The notes below the pieces were generated by a model. It made no database searches. It was given only the letters and a program-made list of their open reading frames with translations, and had not been told where the DNA came from. From Deltaproteobacteria bacterium (GTDB lineage: Bacteria > Desulfobacterota > Desulfuromonadia > Desulfuromonadales > BM103): 33,320 nucleotides of DNA. The translations under genes were made by a program, and so were the position numbers. The DNA lies in contig JAGXHM010000110.1 of the NCBI GenBank assembly GCA_024636155.1, positions 1-33,320 on the forward strand, read 5' to 3'. Position 1 is the stretch's first letter. Each line of letters begins with the position of its first letter. Positions 1 to 7,848 of this stretch are shown one piece after another.

Positions 1-922
1 CCGGTAACCAGGGGAGCAGAATCGGGGTTATGACTGCACCCGTGAACAGTCCGAGCAGGCCCGATGCTACAGCGGTAATGCCGCGTGTCCATGCCGCCGA
101 GAAAGAGAAAATCTGCTGGCCAATGCCACCGAGGATAAAGAGAACCAGTATGCTCCACAGGACGGACCGCCACATACAGACCAGCTCCACCGGGGTTAAG
201 ACCAATCGGTCGACCAGAGTGAATTCGACGCGACGCATTTCCGCTTTGGCTGTCTGTTCGTTTTTCAGAAACTGTGGCAAATCACAACTGCGCACAGGGC
301 CATAAACAACTTTAAAACCACAGGACTTTTTGACTTTATGAGCGGCAACTCCAGGTGCACCAAGCTGGGGCACGATCAGGGTGCGGTGGTTAACGACCTG
401 TTGCAGATTGGCTTTTTGTACCTGGCGAACAATTTCGTCTGTGCCGAAAGTGCCTTTGCCTGCCGCGCACCAGACATTGACTCCTTTGGTGTCGAGGATC
501 AGCAGCCAGGCATCATGGCCGTGCATGTCGCGACGCACATTGTCGAAAGTCATTTTGTAGTTGGCTGTCACAAGAACCGGGCTGTCGCCTGATGGCGTGC
601 CAATCGCGTAGAGCCCCGGTGCAATGGTATAGCGCGTGCGGCCGAGCCCCCAACGCATCTGCCAGCGACCAACGATCTCTGTTGGGGTGAGATGTGTTGC
701 AACCTTGGGGACTTGTCCCGCCGGGCTATCCAGCCAACCGCTGACAAAGGGCCAGATCTTGTAGCCTGGTCGGTCGTCCGAGCAAGCGACGGAGCTGCTT
801 GCTGGTGAACAACAAGCATCAGCAGTTGTTGGTGGTGGGCAACAGCTTGCAGACTCCTTTTTTTCAGGAGGACAACAGACAGCTTCGTTGCTCGGTGGTG
901 GACAGCAGTTAGTGGTACTCAT
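1..922 (-). CDS. hgcA: HgcA, mercury-methylating corrinoid protein (partial, C-terminus beyond the window)
   Basis: I translated this by hand; the frame is open from ATG at 922 to the window edge (307 residues visible). Residues 149-156 read NVWCAAGK, the HgcA cap-helix motif whose Cys (C152 here) is the lower axial ligand of the cobamide cobalt. Around it are other HgcA-like stretches: PGLYAIG (102-108), SPVLVTANYK (114-123), LDTKG (143-147), GKGTFGT (155-161) and PQLGAPGVAAHKVKK (185-199). Hydrophobic segments from about 247-268 and 281-303 begin the membrane domain; the remaining helices and any hgcB lie past position 1. In this family the protein transfers a methyl group from a folate donor to Hg(II) at the inner membrane, with HgcB as electron donor. 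The N-terminal tail is unusual: CC pairs at 6-7, 16-17, 27-28 and 37-38. The start overlaps the aroG stop by one base (TGATG), which implies translational coupling. Confidence in identity is high; activity is untested. Confidence 0.93.
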   Translation of the reverse strand, partial: MSTTNCCPPPSNEAVCCPPEKKESASCCPPPTTADACCSPASSSVACSDDRPGYKIWPFVSGWLDSPAGQVPKVATHLTPTEIVGRWQMRWGLGRTRYTIAPGLYAIGTPSGDSPVLVTANYKMTFDNVRRDMHGHDAWLLILDTKGVNVWCAAGKGTFGTDEIVRQVQKANLQQVVNHRTLIVPQLGAPGVAAHKVKKSCGFKVVYGPVRSCDLPQFLKNEQTAKAEMRRVEFTLVDRLVLTPVELVCMWRSVLWSILVLFILGGIGQQIFSFSAAWTRGITAVASGLLGLFTGAVITPILLPWLP

Positions 923-1995
923 CAGCTCCCGGACAGTTTGCGGCCGCCACACTCCTTGAGCCTGGCGTGAGCGTGACGCAGCATGCGCTCCGTGGTCTCC
1001 CAGTCGACACATTTGTCGGTAATCGACACGCCGTAAGTCAGATTTTCGAGCTTGTCGGCCATCTTCTGATTGCCTTCTTTAAGAAAGCTTTCGATCATCA
1101 GCGAGCCGATGCGGCTGTTGCCGTTTGCAACCTGATCGATCACATCATTCATGACGGCTTCTTGACGGGTGTGATCTTTATAAGAGTTGGCATGGCTGCA
1201 ATCGACCATGATGGAAGTTTTTATGCCAGCGTTGTCGAGCTTCTCCATGGTCTGAGCGATGTCAGACGTCTGATAGTTCGGCTGGTCATTACCGCCGCGC
1301 AGAACAATGTGTACATCGGTATTGCCGGTGGTTCGGACTATGGAGATGCGGCCTTCACGGTTGACCCCGATGAAGTTGTGCGGATGACAGGCGGCGCCCA
1401 TGGCGTCGATGGCGATTTGCAGACTGCCATCAGTGCCGTTTTTAAAACCGACCGGAAAGGAAAGACCACTCGACATTTCGCGATGGGTCTGACTTTCGGT
1501 GGTGCGAGCGCCAATGGCTCCCCAGCTGATCGTGTCCGCCATGTATTGTGGGGTGATCGGGTCAAGCATTTCAGTGGCGACTGGCAGCCCCATCGCAGTG
1601 ATGTCGAGCATCAATCTGCGAGCGATACCAAGTCCCTTTGAAATTTGATGAGTGCCGTCAAGGTCCGGATCGTTGATCAGGCCTTTCCAGCCGATAGTGG
1701 TACGGGGTTTTTCAAAATAGACACGCATCACCAGCAGCAGTTGATCCTTCAGCTCATCGTTGAGCTTAGCCAGTAGTTTGGCGTATTCCAGGGCTGCTTT
1801 CGGGTCATGAATGGAACAAGGACCAACCACTACCATCATGCGTGGGTCGCGACCCCAGAGGATGTTCTGGATCTGCTCGCGGGCGCTGGCCACGAATCCC
1901 GCGGCCTTCTCCGAAAGGGGTAGCACCTGTTTGAGGTCTGCCGGGGCAATTAATGGTGTCAATCCTGTGACTTTGAGATTGTTGGTCCGAACCAT
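922..1995 (-). CDS. aroG: 3-deoxy-7-phosphoheptulonate (DAHP) synthase, class I
   Basis: Condenses phosphoenolpyruvate and erythrose 4-phosphate, the first step of the shikimate pathway, in the cytoplasm. The 357-residue length is normal for the AroF/G/H type. Visible signatures are GPCSIHD near residue 58 (C60 is the expected metal-ligand Cys), KPRTTIGWKG, ATEMLDPITPQY, ARTTESQTHRE, FKNGTDG, DCSHANSYKDH and IESFLKEG. The ATG at 1995 is preceded by AGGAG. The symbol aroG is used loosely, because which aromatic amino acid inhibits the enzyme cannot be read from the sequence. The stop codon shares one base with the start of hgcA, so the two are probably co-translated. A TTGATT/CATAAT promoter is proposed upstream. 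Confidence 0.95.
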   Translation of the reverse strand: MVRTNNLKVTGLTPLIAPADLKQVLPLSEKAAGFVASAREQIQNILWGRDPRMMVVVGPCSIHDPKAALEYAKLLAKLNDELKDQLLLVMRVYFEKPRTTIGWKGLINDPDLDGTHQISKGLGIARRLMLDITAMGLPVATEMLDPITPQYMADTISWGAIGARTTESQTHREMSSGLSFPVGFKNGTDGSLQIAIDAMGAACHPHNFIGVNREGRISIVRTTGNTDVHIVLRGGNDQPNYQTSDIAQTMEKLDNAGIKTSIMVDCSHANSYKDHTRQEAVMNDVIDQVANGNSRIGSLMIESFLKEGNQKMADKLENLTYGVSITDKCVDWETTERMLRHAHARLKECGGRKLSGS

Positions 1996-2030
1996 GAGTT
2001 TCTCCTGAAGTGTTGAGTTTTAAAAAACGC

Positions 2031-2060
2031 ATTATGCCCTGTAAAAGAGAAAAGAATCAA
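2031..2060 (-). promoter_or_regulatory. Putative sigma-70 promoter for aroG-hgcA
   Basis: On the minus strand, TTGATT (2060-2055) and CATAAT (2036-2031) are separated by 18 bases. A transcript would start near 2024, about 29 bases before the aroG ATG. The fit is moderate and rests on motif reading alone. If correct, hgcA would be expressed with housekeeping aromatic biosynthesis and not from its own promoter. Confidence 0.45.
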
Positions 2061-2091
2061 TAAGATTGCCAGATTTAGCTGCATCAGATGA

Positions 2092-2121
2092 TTGACACAT
2101 TTCCAACTAACAAGCTATATA
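2092..2121 (+). promoter_or_regulatory. Putative sigma-70 promoter for yggT operon
   Basis: TTGACA (2092-2097) and TATATA (2116-2121) are 18 bases apart. This is a strong match, placed about 60 bases before the yggT start. It is divergent from the proposed aroG promoter. Confidence 0.6.
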
Positions 2122-2182
2122 TCAGTATTATTAAGACATTATTTGAGTCAAACATTAAACAACGTCTCGTTTAGGAGCTTTC

Positions 2183-2473
2183 ATGGATATTCTGGTCAGT
2201 GCTATCTTTCAGGTTTTGCAAGCGGTTCTTTCTATCTATTTCTGGATCGTGATTGGTCGTGCAGTGATTTCCTGGGTCAATCCAGACCCCTACAATCCGA
2301 TTGTTCGTTTTTTGCATAACGCGACAGATCCGGTGTTCGACCGTATCCAGCGGATTCTGCCGCTGCAGTTCGGTGGTATGGATTTTACTCCTATCGCTTT
2401 ACTTATTATCATTGGAGTGTTGCAAAATATATTGGGCCAGCTTCAGTACAAATTGACTTACGGTGGTTTTTAG
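2183..2473 (+). CDS. yggT: YggT family membrane protein
   Basis: A 96-residue protein with two hydrophobic stretches (about 1-27 and 68-85) around the polar loop typical of YggT/YCF19 proteins, including WVNPDPYNPIVRFL and TDPVFDRIQRILP. The family is found in bacteria and plastids; roles in envelope organisation, division or osmotic tolerance have been proposed, but the molecular function is not settled. The ATG at 2183 follows TAGGAG. It lies eight bases before the DivIVA-domain gene, an association also common in Gram-positive division clusters, so it probably starts a yggT-divIVA-DUF167 operon. Confidence 0.88.
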   Translation: MDILVSAIFQVLQAVLSIYFWIVIGRAVISWVNPDPYNPIVRFLHNATDPVFDRIQRILPLQFGGMDFTPIALLIIIGVLQNILGQLQYKLTYGGF

Positions 2474-2481
2474 GGGTTCTC

Positions 2482-3192
2482 ATGCGCATCAGTCCAATCG
2501 ATATTCAACAGCAACAGTTCAGATCACGCCCCTTTGGTTATGAAAAAGCCGGAGTCGATCGGTTCCTGGAGTCTTTAGCCGACGAACTGGAGCGTCTGTT
2601 GCGGCAGAACCAGGATTTGCAGGAGGAGTTGGCTCGTACGAACACAACTCTGACCGAGATGCGCGATCGCGAGGAGACGCTCAAGGAAACCCTGGTGCTC
2701 ACTCAGAAGATTACCGAGGAGTTGAAATCAACCGCCCGCCGTGAAGTGGATGTTCTGATGGCCGAGGCCGAGATCAAGGCGGAGCGTCTGATGCGTAACG
2801 CCGAAGAGCGGCGCGTTCAATTGATAGAGGAGATCCAGGAGACCAAACGGCAGAAAATCGATTTTGAAGTCAGCCTGCGAGGTCTGTTGGAAAAACATAT
2901 TCGCATGCTTGATCTGAATACCGAGGAGATTCAACAACATGCTGCTGATGCAAGGCTTCTTGAAGAGCCACTGCCATTCATCAATGAACTTGATCAAAAC
3001 ACCGATAAGTCCTTTCTGCGAAGCGCCAACCATGCTGATGGGACGATAGAGGAAGCCGAATTCGCTGAACCGGAGCAGGCTGATTCAAGAAAGGCGCCAT
3101 CTGCTGCGCTCTACGTTGACAGTAAAATCCCGGACCTCACTTTCGATTTTGATCCGGATGAAGTGAATAGCGAAAAGGACCTCCTCAAGTGA
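2482..3192 (+). CDS. DivIVA-domain coiled-coil protein
   Basis: A 236-residue protein. The N-terminus (MRISPIDIQQQQFR, then GYEKAGVDRFLESLADELERLL) matches the DivIVA lipid-binding N-domain, in which the short first segment and an FR-type turn sense membrane curvature. Residues about 35-150 are heptad-rich (ELERLLRQNQDLQEEL, ETLKETLVLTQKITEEL), indicating a long coiled coil. After about residue 155 the tail is acidic and low in complexity. Homologues act at division sites or poles in Gram-positive bacteria; the role in deltaproteobacteria is less clear. The last four bases overlap the start of the next gene. Confidence 0.88.
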   Translation: MRISPIDIQQQQFRSRPFGYEKAGVDRFLESLADELERLLRQNQDLQEELARTNTTLTEMRDREETLKETLVLTQKITEELKSTARREVDVLMAEAEIKAERLMRNAEERRVQLIEEIQETKRQKIDFEVSLRGLLEKHIRMLDLNTEEIQQHAADARLLEEPLPFINELDQNTDKSFLRSANHADGTIEEAEFAEPEQADSRKAPSAALYVDSKIPDLTFDFDPDEVNSEKDLLK

Positions 3193-3494
3193 GCCTGCCA
3201 TGCCTGCGACAAACCGGCGCAGGTGTTGAAATCTTCCTCTATCTCCAGCCCCGTGCCAGCCGCAACAAGGTCGTCGGTTTGCAGGGCGAGGAGCTCAAAG
3301 TTGCGCTGACGGCTCCACCGGTAGATGGTGCCGCCAACAAAGCCTGCTGCGCTTTTCTTGCTAAACTCTGCGGCTTGCCCAAGAGTTGTGTTAAACTGAT
3401 TTCTGGTGACACTTCCCGTCACAAGCGCGTGTTGCTTGAGAGTGCCGACCTTCAGGAAATCAATGGTCTGATTTCTGAATTGTTGAGGGGTTGA
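3189..3494 (+). CDS. DUF167 / YggU family protein
   Basis: A 101-residue protein with the DUF167 signatures YLQPRASRNKVVG, LKVALTAPPVDGAANKA and VKLISGDTSRHKRVLL. Structures of family members show a small alpha/beta fold, but the function is unknown. It starts at GTG 3189, overlapping the DivIVA stop as GTGA; the nearby ATG at 3199 is out of frame. The tight overlap points to translational coupling. The DivIVA/YggT/DUF167 association is conserved in many bacteria. Confidence 0.87.
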   Translation: MSLPCLRQTGAGVEIFLYLQPRASRNKVVGLQGEELKVALTAPPVDGAANKACCAFLAKLCGLPKSCVKLISGDTSRHKRVLLESADLQEINGLISELLRG

Positions 3495-3551
3495 CATTCG
3501 CTCGCAAAGCAATTAGATTACCGTCGAATTTTACCATGAGGTGATACAGCT

Positions 3552-3800
3552 ATGCCAATGTATGAATATCAATGTAAAGATTGTGGTCTGGCCTTCGAGG
3601 CTCGGCAGAAATTTTCCGATGCACCGCTTACTGAATGTCGAGAATGCGGCGGTGTGGTTGCTAAACAGATCTCTCAGACCGGGTTCGCCCTCAAGGGAGA
3701 CGGTTGGTACGATCAGGGCTACGGTGGCAAGCCAGCGGCCTGCTCTTCGGCGGACAGCGGAGGCGGTTGCGCCGGCTGTCCGAAAGCGGTCAACGAATAG
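3552..3800 (+). CDS. FmdB-type zinc ribbon protein
   Basis: An 82-residue protein beginning MPMYEYQCKDCG, with a second CRECGG pair, so CX2C...CX2C forms a zinc ribbon in residues 1-40. This matches the FmdB/CxxC_CxxC_SSSS regulatory-protein family. The C-terminus is Gly- and Cys-rich (GGGCAGCPKA), adding another CX2C. The family is often labelled a putative regulator, but direct evidence of function is thin. The ATG at 3552 has GAGGTG upstream. It is followed by a clear intrinsic terminator, so it may be a single-gene unit. Confidence 0.85.
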   Translation: MPMYEYQCKDCGLAFEARQKFSDAPLTECRECGGVVAKQISQTGFALKGDGWYDQGYGGKPAACSSADSGGGCAGCPKAVNE

Positions 3801-3823
3801 AATCGTGCGTGATAGACAACGTG

Positions 3824-3857
3824 AAAGGGACAGGATTGAATTCTGTCCCTTTTTTTG
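3824..3857 (+). terminator. Rho-independent terminator after the zinc ribbon gene
   Basis: A perfect 10-bp stem, AAAGGGACAG / CTGTCCCTTT (3824-3833 with 3843-3852), has a 9-base loop and runs into a T tract. Confidence 0.85.
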
Positions 3858-3940
3858 TTGCTCCTTATTGCTCTCTCGGTGTAGTTGAGGACAGGTAGTA
3901 TCTAACAGAAAAGTACTCTTTCAGCTTTGTGGACAGGTCT

Positions 3941-5002
3941 ATGCCAGAAAATCCATTGCTTTTGCTGGAACTCGGCTGGGGACATTTTTTCCAACAGCAG
4001 TTAAGCCTTGAGGAGTGGGAAACAGCCACACCGGTGCGGGTTTTTGCCCTCAATCGTCATCTTGTCGATTGCGTGGGTGAGGGCGGGCGACAGAAATTCT
4101 CCCTCCCTCATGCATGGCTGCATTATTCGGTGGAAGATTTGCCCACCGTGGGGGATTGGCTGCTGATAGATGGTGATGGTCAGCCATTGCGTCTTCTGGA
4201 AAGAACCAGTTTGTTCAAACGTATGGCGTCCGGCAATGAGTCCAGAGTGCAGCTGATGGCGGCCAACGTCGACACCCTGTTCATTGTGACGTCCTGCAAC
4301 GATGAATTTAACCTTTCGCGACTCGAACGTTATCTGGCCATGGCGCTTGATGCTGGCGTTGAGCCAGTGGTCGTGCTGACAAAAGTCGATCTGATTGAAG
4401 ATGCCGAAGCTTTCCGTACTCAGGCCGGGATCTTACGACCCAATCTGGTGGTGGAAGCGGTCAATGCAAAAGATGCGAGCGTCATTGAGATATTACACCC
4501 CTGGTGCCGGGTCGGACAGACGGTGGCTCTGGTCGGTTCAAGCGGAGTCGGCAAGTCCACTTTGGTCAATACCTTATATACCTCTGTCGTACAAGAGACC
4601 GGTGCCACCCGTGAGGGCGATGCCAAGGGGCGCCATACGACCACCTCACGTTCCCTGCATCTGCTACCAAGTGGCGGTTTGCTGCTCGACAGCCCCGGTA
4701 TGCGAGAACTGCAACTGAGCGACTGCGAAGTGGGTGTCGCCACACTCTTTGAGGAGATCGAAGCGGTGGCTCGCAACTGCCGTTTTAACGATTGTCGACA
4801 TCGGGGAGAAGCTGGTTGTGCGGTGGAAGCTGCTGCAGAACGTGACGAGATTGATCCTCGTCGACTTGCCAATTATCTTAAACTGAAAGTTGAGCAGGAG
4901 CGTGCGGATGAAACGCTGGTGGAGAAAAGGCGCAGGGAAAAGAATTTGAGTAAAACGTATAAGAGGGTGCAGGGTCAGAAACGTCTGGATGGAGATGATT
5001 AA
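3941..5002 (+). CDS. rsgA: Ribosome small-subunit-dependent GTPase RsgA (YjeQ)
   Basis: A circularly permuted GTPase that assists late maturation of the 30S ribosomal subunit. An N-terminal OB-like region precedes the GTPase domain. The G4-type motif (VVVLTKVDLI) comes first, then the P-loop GSSGVGKST near residue 199, then DSPGM (G3), the expected permuted order. The C-terminal zinc knuckle is CRFNDCRHRGEAGC from about residue 278. From ATG 3941 the protein has 353 residues. An in-frame GTG at 3929 would add four residues; I prefer the ATG because MPENPLLLLELGW gives a normal beginning, although neither start has a strong ribosome binding site. Confidence 0.94.
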   Translation: MPENPLLLLELGWGHFFQQQLSLEEWETATPVRVFALNRHLVDCVGEGGRQKFSLPHAWLHYSVEDLPTVGDWLLIDGDGQPLRLLERTSLFKRMASGNESRVQLMAANVDTLFIVTSCNDEFNLSRLERYLAMALDAGVEPVVVLTKVDLIEDAEAFRTQAGILRPNLVVEAVNAKDASVIEILHPWCRVGQTVALVGSSGVGKSTLVNTLYTSVVQETGATREGDAKGRHTTTSRSLHLLPSGGLLLDSPGMRELQLSDCEVGVATLFEEIEAVARNCRFNDCRHRGEAGCAVEAAAERDEIDPRRLANYLKLKVEQERADETLVEKRRREKNLSKTYKRVQGQKRLDGDD

Positions 5003-5109
5003 ACCGGGCGTATCCGGCAGCCGCTGATGACTCAATTTGGCGTGTGAATTGTTGTGGTCGATTGGGCCCTTTCGTGAGTCTGTTTTTTGTCAATTATTGC
5101 CCTTCAAAC

Positions 5110-5138
5110 TTTACAAGCCAATCACCCTTGCGTATAGT
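5110..5138 (+). promoter_or_regulatory. Putative sigma-70 promoter for folD
   Basis: TTTACA (5110-5115) and TATAGT (5133-5138) have a 17-base spacer. The start point would be near 5145, just before the GAGGAGG ribosome binding site at 5154. Confidence 0.55.
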
Positions 5139-5168
5139 CTTAGTCTCATTTTAGAGGAGGTTTTTTGC

Positions 5169-6020
5169 GTGGGAAAAATCATTGATGGCAAGGCAATTGC
5201 CGCTGAAATTCGTGAAGAAATTGCTGCCGATGTTGTGGTACTGAAAGAACAGGGAGTTACCCCTGGTCTGGCTGTTGTTCTGGTGGGTGATGATCCGGCC
5301 AGCCGGGTCTATGTCTCGATGAAAGAGAAGGCCTGTGAGAAAGCCGGAATCTTTTCCGATGAGCACAAGTTGCCGGCAGAGACGACCGAGGCTCAACTCC
5401 TGGCGTTGATTGAGGCCCTGAACAGTGACCAGCGCATCGACGGTATTCTGGTGCAACTGCCGTTACCAGATCATATTGATGAAAGCAAAATTCTGGAGTC
5501 CATCTCGCCGACCAAAGACGCCGACGGTTTCCACCCCTACAATGTCGGCCGTCTGGTGACCGGCAACCCGCTTTATCAGCCATGTACGCCCTTCGGCGTC
5601 ATGAAGATGCTGGAATATATCGGTGTTGATCTGACCGGCAAAGAAGTTGTCGTGGTTGGTCGTTCCAATATTGTTGGCAAACCTGTGGCTCTGATGTGCC
5701 TTGCTCAGCATGCGACCGTGACGCTTTGTCACTCCCGCACCCGCGACCTGCCAGGTAAGGTCGCTCAGGCCGATGTGGTGATCGCCGCGGTTGGTCGTCC
5801 CGAAATGATCAAAGGCGCGTGGATCAAGGAAGGCGCGGTGGTGATTGATGTTGGCGTTAACCGGGTTGGCGAGAAAAAACTGGTCGGTGACGTCGAGTTT
5901 GAGGCGGCGAAAGAACGTGCCAGTGCCATCACTCCTGTACCCGGCGGCGTCGGCCCGATGACGATTACCATGTTGCTCTACAATACGGTTGAAGGTGCCA
6001 AGCGTCGCGCTAAGCAATAA
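5169..6020 (+). CDS. folD: Bifunctional methylene-THF dehydrogenase / methenyl-THF cyclohydrolase
   Basis: Converts 5,10-methylene-THF to methenyl-THF and then 10-formyl-THF, linking C1 pools in the cytoplasm. The 283-residue length is standard. Signatures include [14 protein letters not shown] (catalytic Lys region), [44 protein letters not shown] (dinucleotide binding) and [11 protein letters not shown] near the C-terminus. The start is GTG 5169, eight bases after GAGGAGG; the frame is open upstream to 5037, but that extension has no ribosome binding site and no family similarity. It begins the C1-folate block that continues with metV, metF and gcv genes. Confidence 0.96.
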   Translation: MGKIIDGKAIAAEIREEIAADVVVLKEQGVTPGLAVVLVGDDPASRVYVSMKEKACEKAGIFSDEHKLPAETTEAQLLALIEALNSDQRIDGILVQLPLPDHIDESKILESISPTKDADGFHPYNVGRLVTGNPLYQPCTPFGVMKMLEYIGVDLTGKEVVVVGRSNIVGKPVALMCLAQHATVTLCHSRTRDLPGKVAQADVVIAAVGRPEMIKGAWIKEGAVVIDVGVNRVGEKKLVGDVEFEAAKERASAITPVPGGVGPMTITMLLYNTVEGAKRRAKQ

Positions 6021-6167
6021 GTCCCTTTTGTCGCCCGAGACAACTTGTTAGGCCGGGCTGTGGCGTGATACCAGCCACTAAGACAGAGAGAAAATCTTGC
6101 TCTTGTTGAAGGGCTCAAAAGTTCAGTTCTGAAAGGCTTGGCTTATTTCTTGAGGAGACACTTCTTG

Positions 6168-6251
6168 GTGCCTTCGTCTCTTGGTGGCTGGCTCGATATT
6201 CGGTCCGGTAGACTTGTTACCTTGTTTGGTATCCCTTATGATTATCAGTGA
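6168..6251 (+). CDS. Putative 27-codon leader ORF overlapping the metV start
   Basis: A GTG (or TTG one codon earlier) at 6168 lies ten bases after GAGGAG, a far better ribosome binding site than the one at metV. The short frame ends with TGA at 6249-6251, just inside metV (ATG 6238), so the two overlap by 14 bases in different frames. The predicted peptide ends GIPYDYQ and resembles nothing I know. It could couple translation into metV, which otherwise has no visible Shine-Dalgarno sequence. It could equally be chance. Confidence 0.3.
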   Translation: MPSSLGGWLDIRSGRLVTLFGIPYDYQ

Positions 6252-6894
6252 ACTGAAACCTCTCGAAGAGCTTCAACAGGCGCTCTCTGAATTCGACAAG
6301 CTTTTTCTGGTTGGTTGCGCCGCCTGCGCGACGGCCTGCAAGGCTGGTGGCGAAGAGGAAATCTTCAAATTTCAAGAGTGGCTGGTCGCGCAGGAGAAGG
6401 AAGTCACCGGCAGTGTGGTGATTGACGAAGCTTGTCATATCATGCGTGCAGCTCGTGATTTGCGACATCACAAGAATGCGGTGCGGGATGCCGACGCGGT
6501 GGTAGTGCTTGCCTGTGGCTCAGGCATTCAGTCGATCTCATCTACTGTTGAGAAGCGTGTGGTTGGTGGCTTGAACTCAATGTTCCTCGGCAATGTGCGT
6601 CGCTTTGGCCACTATGAAGAGATGTGTTCGCTGTGCGGTGATTGCATCCTCAACGAAACTGCTGGGATCTGTCCGGTGACCACCTGTGCCAAGGGTTTGC
6701 TCAATGGGCCATGTGGCGGCATGGAGGATGGGCATTGCGAAATTGATGCAGAGCTTGAATGTGCCTGGTGCCTGATTTATGAGCGTTTACAGAGCCAGGA
6801 TCGTCAGGGTGTCTTTGCCCGTCGTGTCCCACCGAAGAATTGGAGTCATCGTCGTAAACCTGGGCGGTACCGCCTGAAAGATGGTGAGCGCTGA
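6238..6894 (+). CDS. metV: MetV: zinc/Fe-S partner subunit of methylene-THF reductase (MTHFR C-terminal domain family)
   Basis: A 218-residue protein with Cys clusters at residues 27-34 (CAACATAC) and a second set, CSLCGDCILNETAGIC with TTCAKGLLNGPCGG, typical of the methylene-THF reductase C-terminal family called MetV in acetogens. There it forms a complex with MetF and may route electrons to or from the flavin. The ATG at 6238 starts the conserved MIISELKPLEEL; an in-frame TTG at 6181 would add 19 unconvincing residues. The stop overlaps metF by one base (TGATG), supporting a stoichiometric complex. A possible leader ORF overlaps the start. Confidence 0.88.
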   Translation: MIISELKPLEELQQALSEFDKLFLVGCAACATACKAGGEEEIFKFQEWLVAQEKEVTGSVVIDEACHIMRAARDLRHHKNAVRDADAVVVLACGSGIQSISSTVEKRVVGGLNSMFLGNVRRFGHYEEMCSLCGDCILNETAGICPVTTCAKGLLNGPCGGMEDGHCEIDAELECAWCLIYERLQSQDRQGVFARRVPPKNWSHRRKPGRYRLKDGER

Positions 6895-7748
6895 TGTCGC
6901 ATTTGTCTGAGCAGTTGGCCAGTGGTCGGTTCGTGGTGACCGCTGAAATTGCGCCGCCCAAAGGCACTCACCTGGCTCCGGCTTTAGCCGCTGTCGAAAA
7001 ATTTGAAGGAATTACCGCCGTCAATGTTACTGACAATCAGGGCGCGAATATGCGTTTGTCGTCGTTGGCTTTGGCTGCGCAGTTGCAGCAAGCTGGTACA
7101 GAAACAGTCCTGCAGTTGACCTGTCGTGATCGCAACCGCATGGCGTTGCAGTCCGATCTGCTTGGTGCTGCAGCTTTCGGCATTGAAAATCTGTTGCTAC
7201 TCTCTGGTGATCACAGTAAGTTTGGTGATCATCCTGACGCCCGGCCGGTCTTCGACCTCGATTCAGTGCAACTGCTCGACATGACGGCCGGTTTGATGGC
7301 GGGAGTTGATATGGTCGGCAATGCGCTTAACGGCGTGCCTCATTTTTTCCCGGGTGCAGCGGTTAACCCTGCCGCCGATCCATTCGAGCTGATGTTCCAG
7401 AAGGTGTCAAAAAAGGTTGCTAGTGGTGCCCGCTTTTTCCAGACACAGTCGATCTTTGAGTACAAGAACCTGGAACGCTTCATGTTGTCAATGGAGCCTC
7501 TGAATGTCCCGGTGATTGCGGGGGTACTGTTGATTCGTAGTGCAAAGATGGCCCGTTTTCTCAACGCAAATATTCCCGGAGTGCAGGTTCCAAAAGCACT
7601 GGTTGATCGTCTTGATCGTGCCGCCGACCCGATGAGCGAAGGGGTCGCCATTGCTCGTGAAACAGTGGGCTGGGCGAGAGAACTTTGCCAGGGTGTACAT
7701 TTGATGACGTTAGGTCATGACGACAAAATTCCAGGGATTCTTACTTAA
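6894..7748 (+). CDS. metF: 5,10-methylenetetrahydrofolate reductase
   Basis: A 284-residue TIM-barrel flavoprotein interconverting methylene-THF and 5-methyl-THF. Visible family stretches are FVVTAEIAPPKG at the N-terminus, NVTDNQGANMRLS, LQLTCRDRNRMALQSDLLGA, NLLLLSGDH, GARFFQTQSIF (substrate pocket) and VPVIAGVLLIRSAKMA. It starts at ATG 6894 overlapping the metV stop, so it probably acts with MetV. The methyl-THF product feeds methionine synthesis, the Wood-Ljungdahl methyl branch where present, and, in mercury methylators, plausibly HgcA, which is encoded about 6 kb away. Confidence 0.95.
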   Translation: MSHLSEQLASGRFVVTAEIAPPKGTHLAPALAAVEKFEGITAVNVTDNQGANMRLSSLALAAQLQQAGTETVLQLTCRDRNRMALQSDLLGAAAFGIENLLLLSGDHSKFGDHPDARPVFDLDSVQLLDMTAGLMAGVDMVGNALNGVPHFFPGAAVNPAADPFELMFQKVSKKVASGARFFQTQSIFEYKNLERFMLSMEPLNVPVIAGVLLIRSAKMARFLNANIPGVQVPKALVDRLDRAADPMSEGVAIARETVGWARELCQGVHLMTLGHDDKIPGILT

Positions 7749-7848
7749 CCCTGGGGTTTCGTCTCGGTACTATGGCTCCAATAAAACCAAAATATGCGCC
7801 ACCGCTGCGGTAAAGATTTTATCCAGCTTGTGCCTAAAGGAGAAAGCC

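Noticed and set aside
967-1641. 224-codon open frame on the plus strand
   Set aside because: It is antisense to aroG, whose motifs are complete on the other strand. It has no ribosome binding site and no recognisable family.
7749-7848. Possible glycine riboswitch upstream of gcvT
   Set aside because: The gap is only 100 bases and I could not fold the conserved glycine aptamer core; the sequence lacks its usual motifs.
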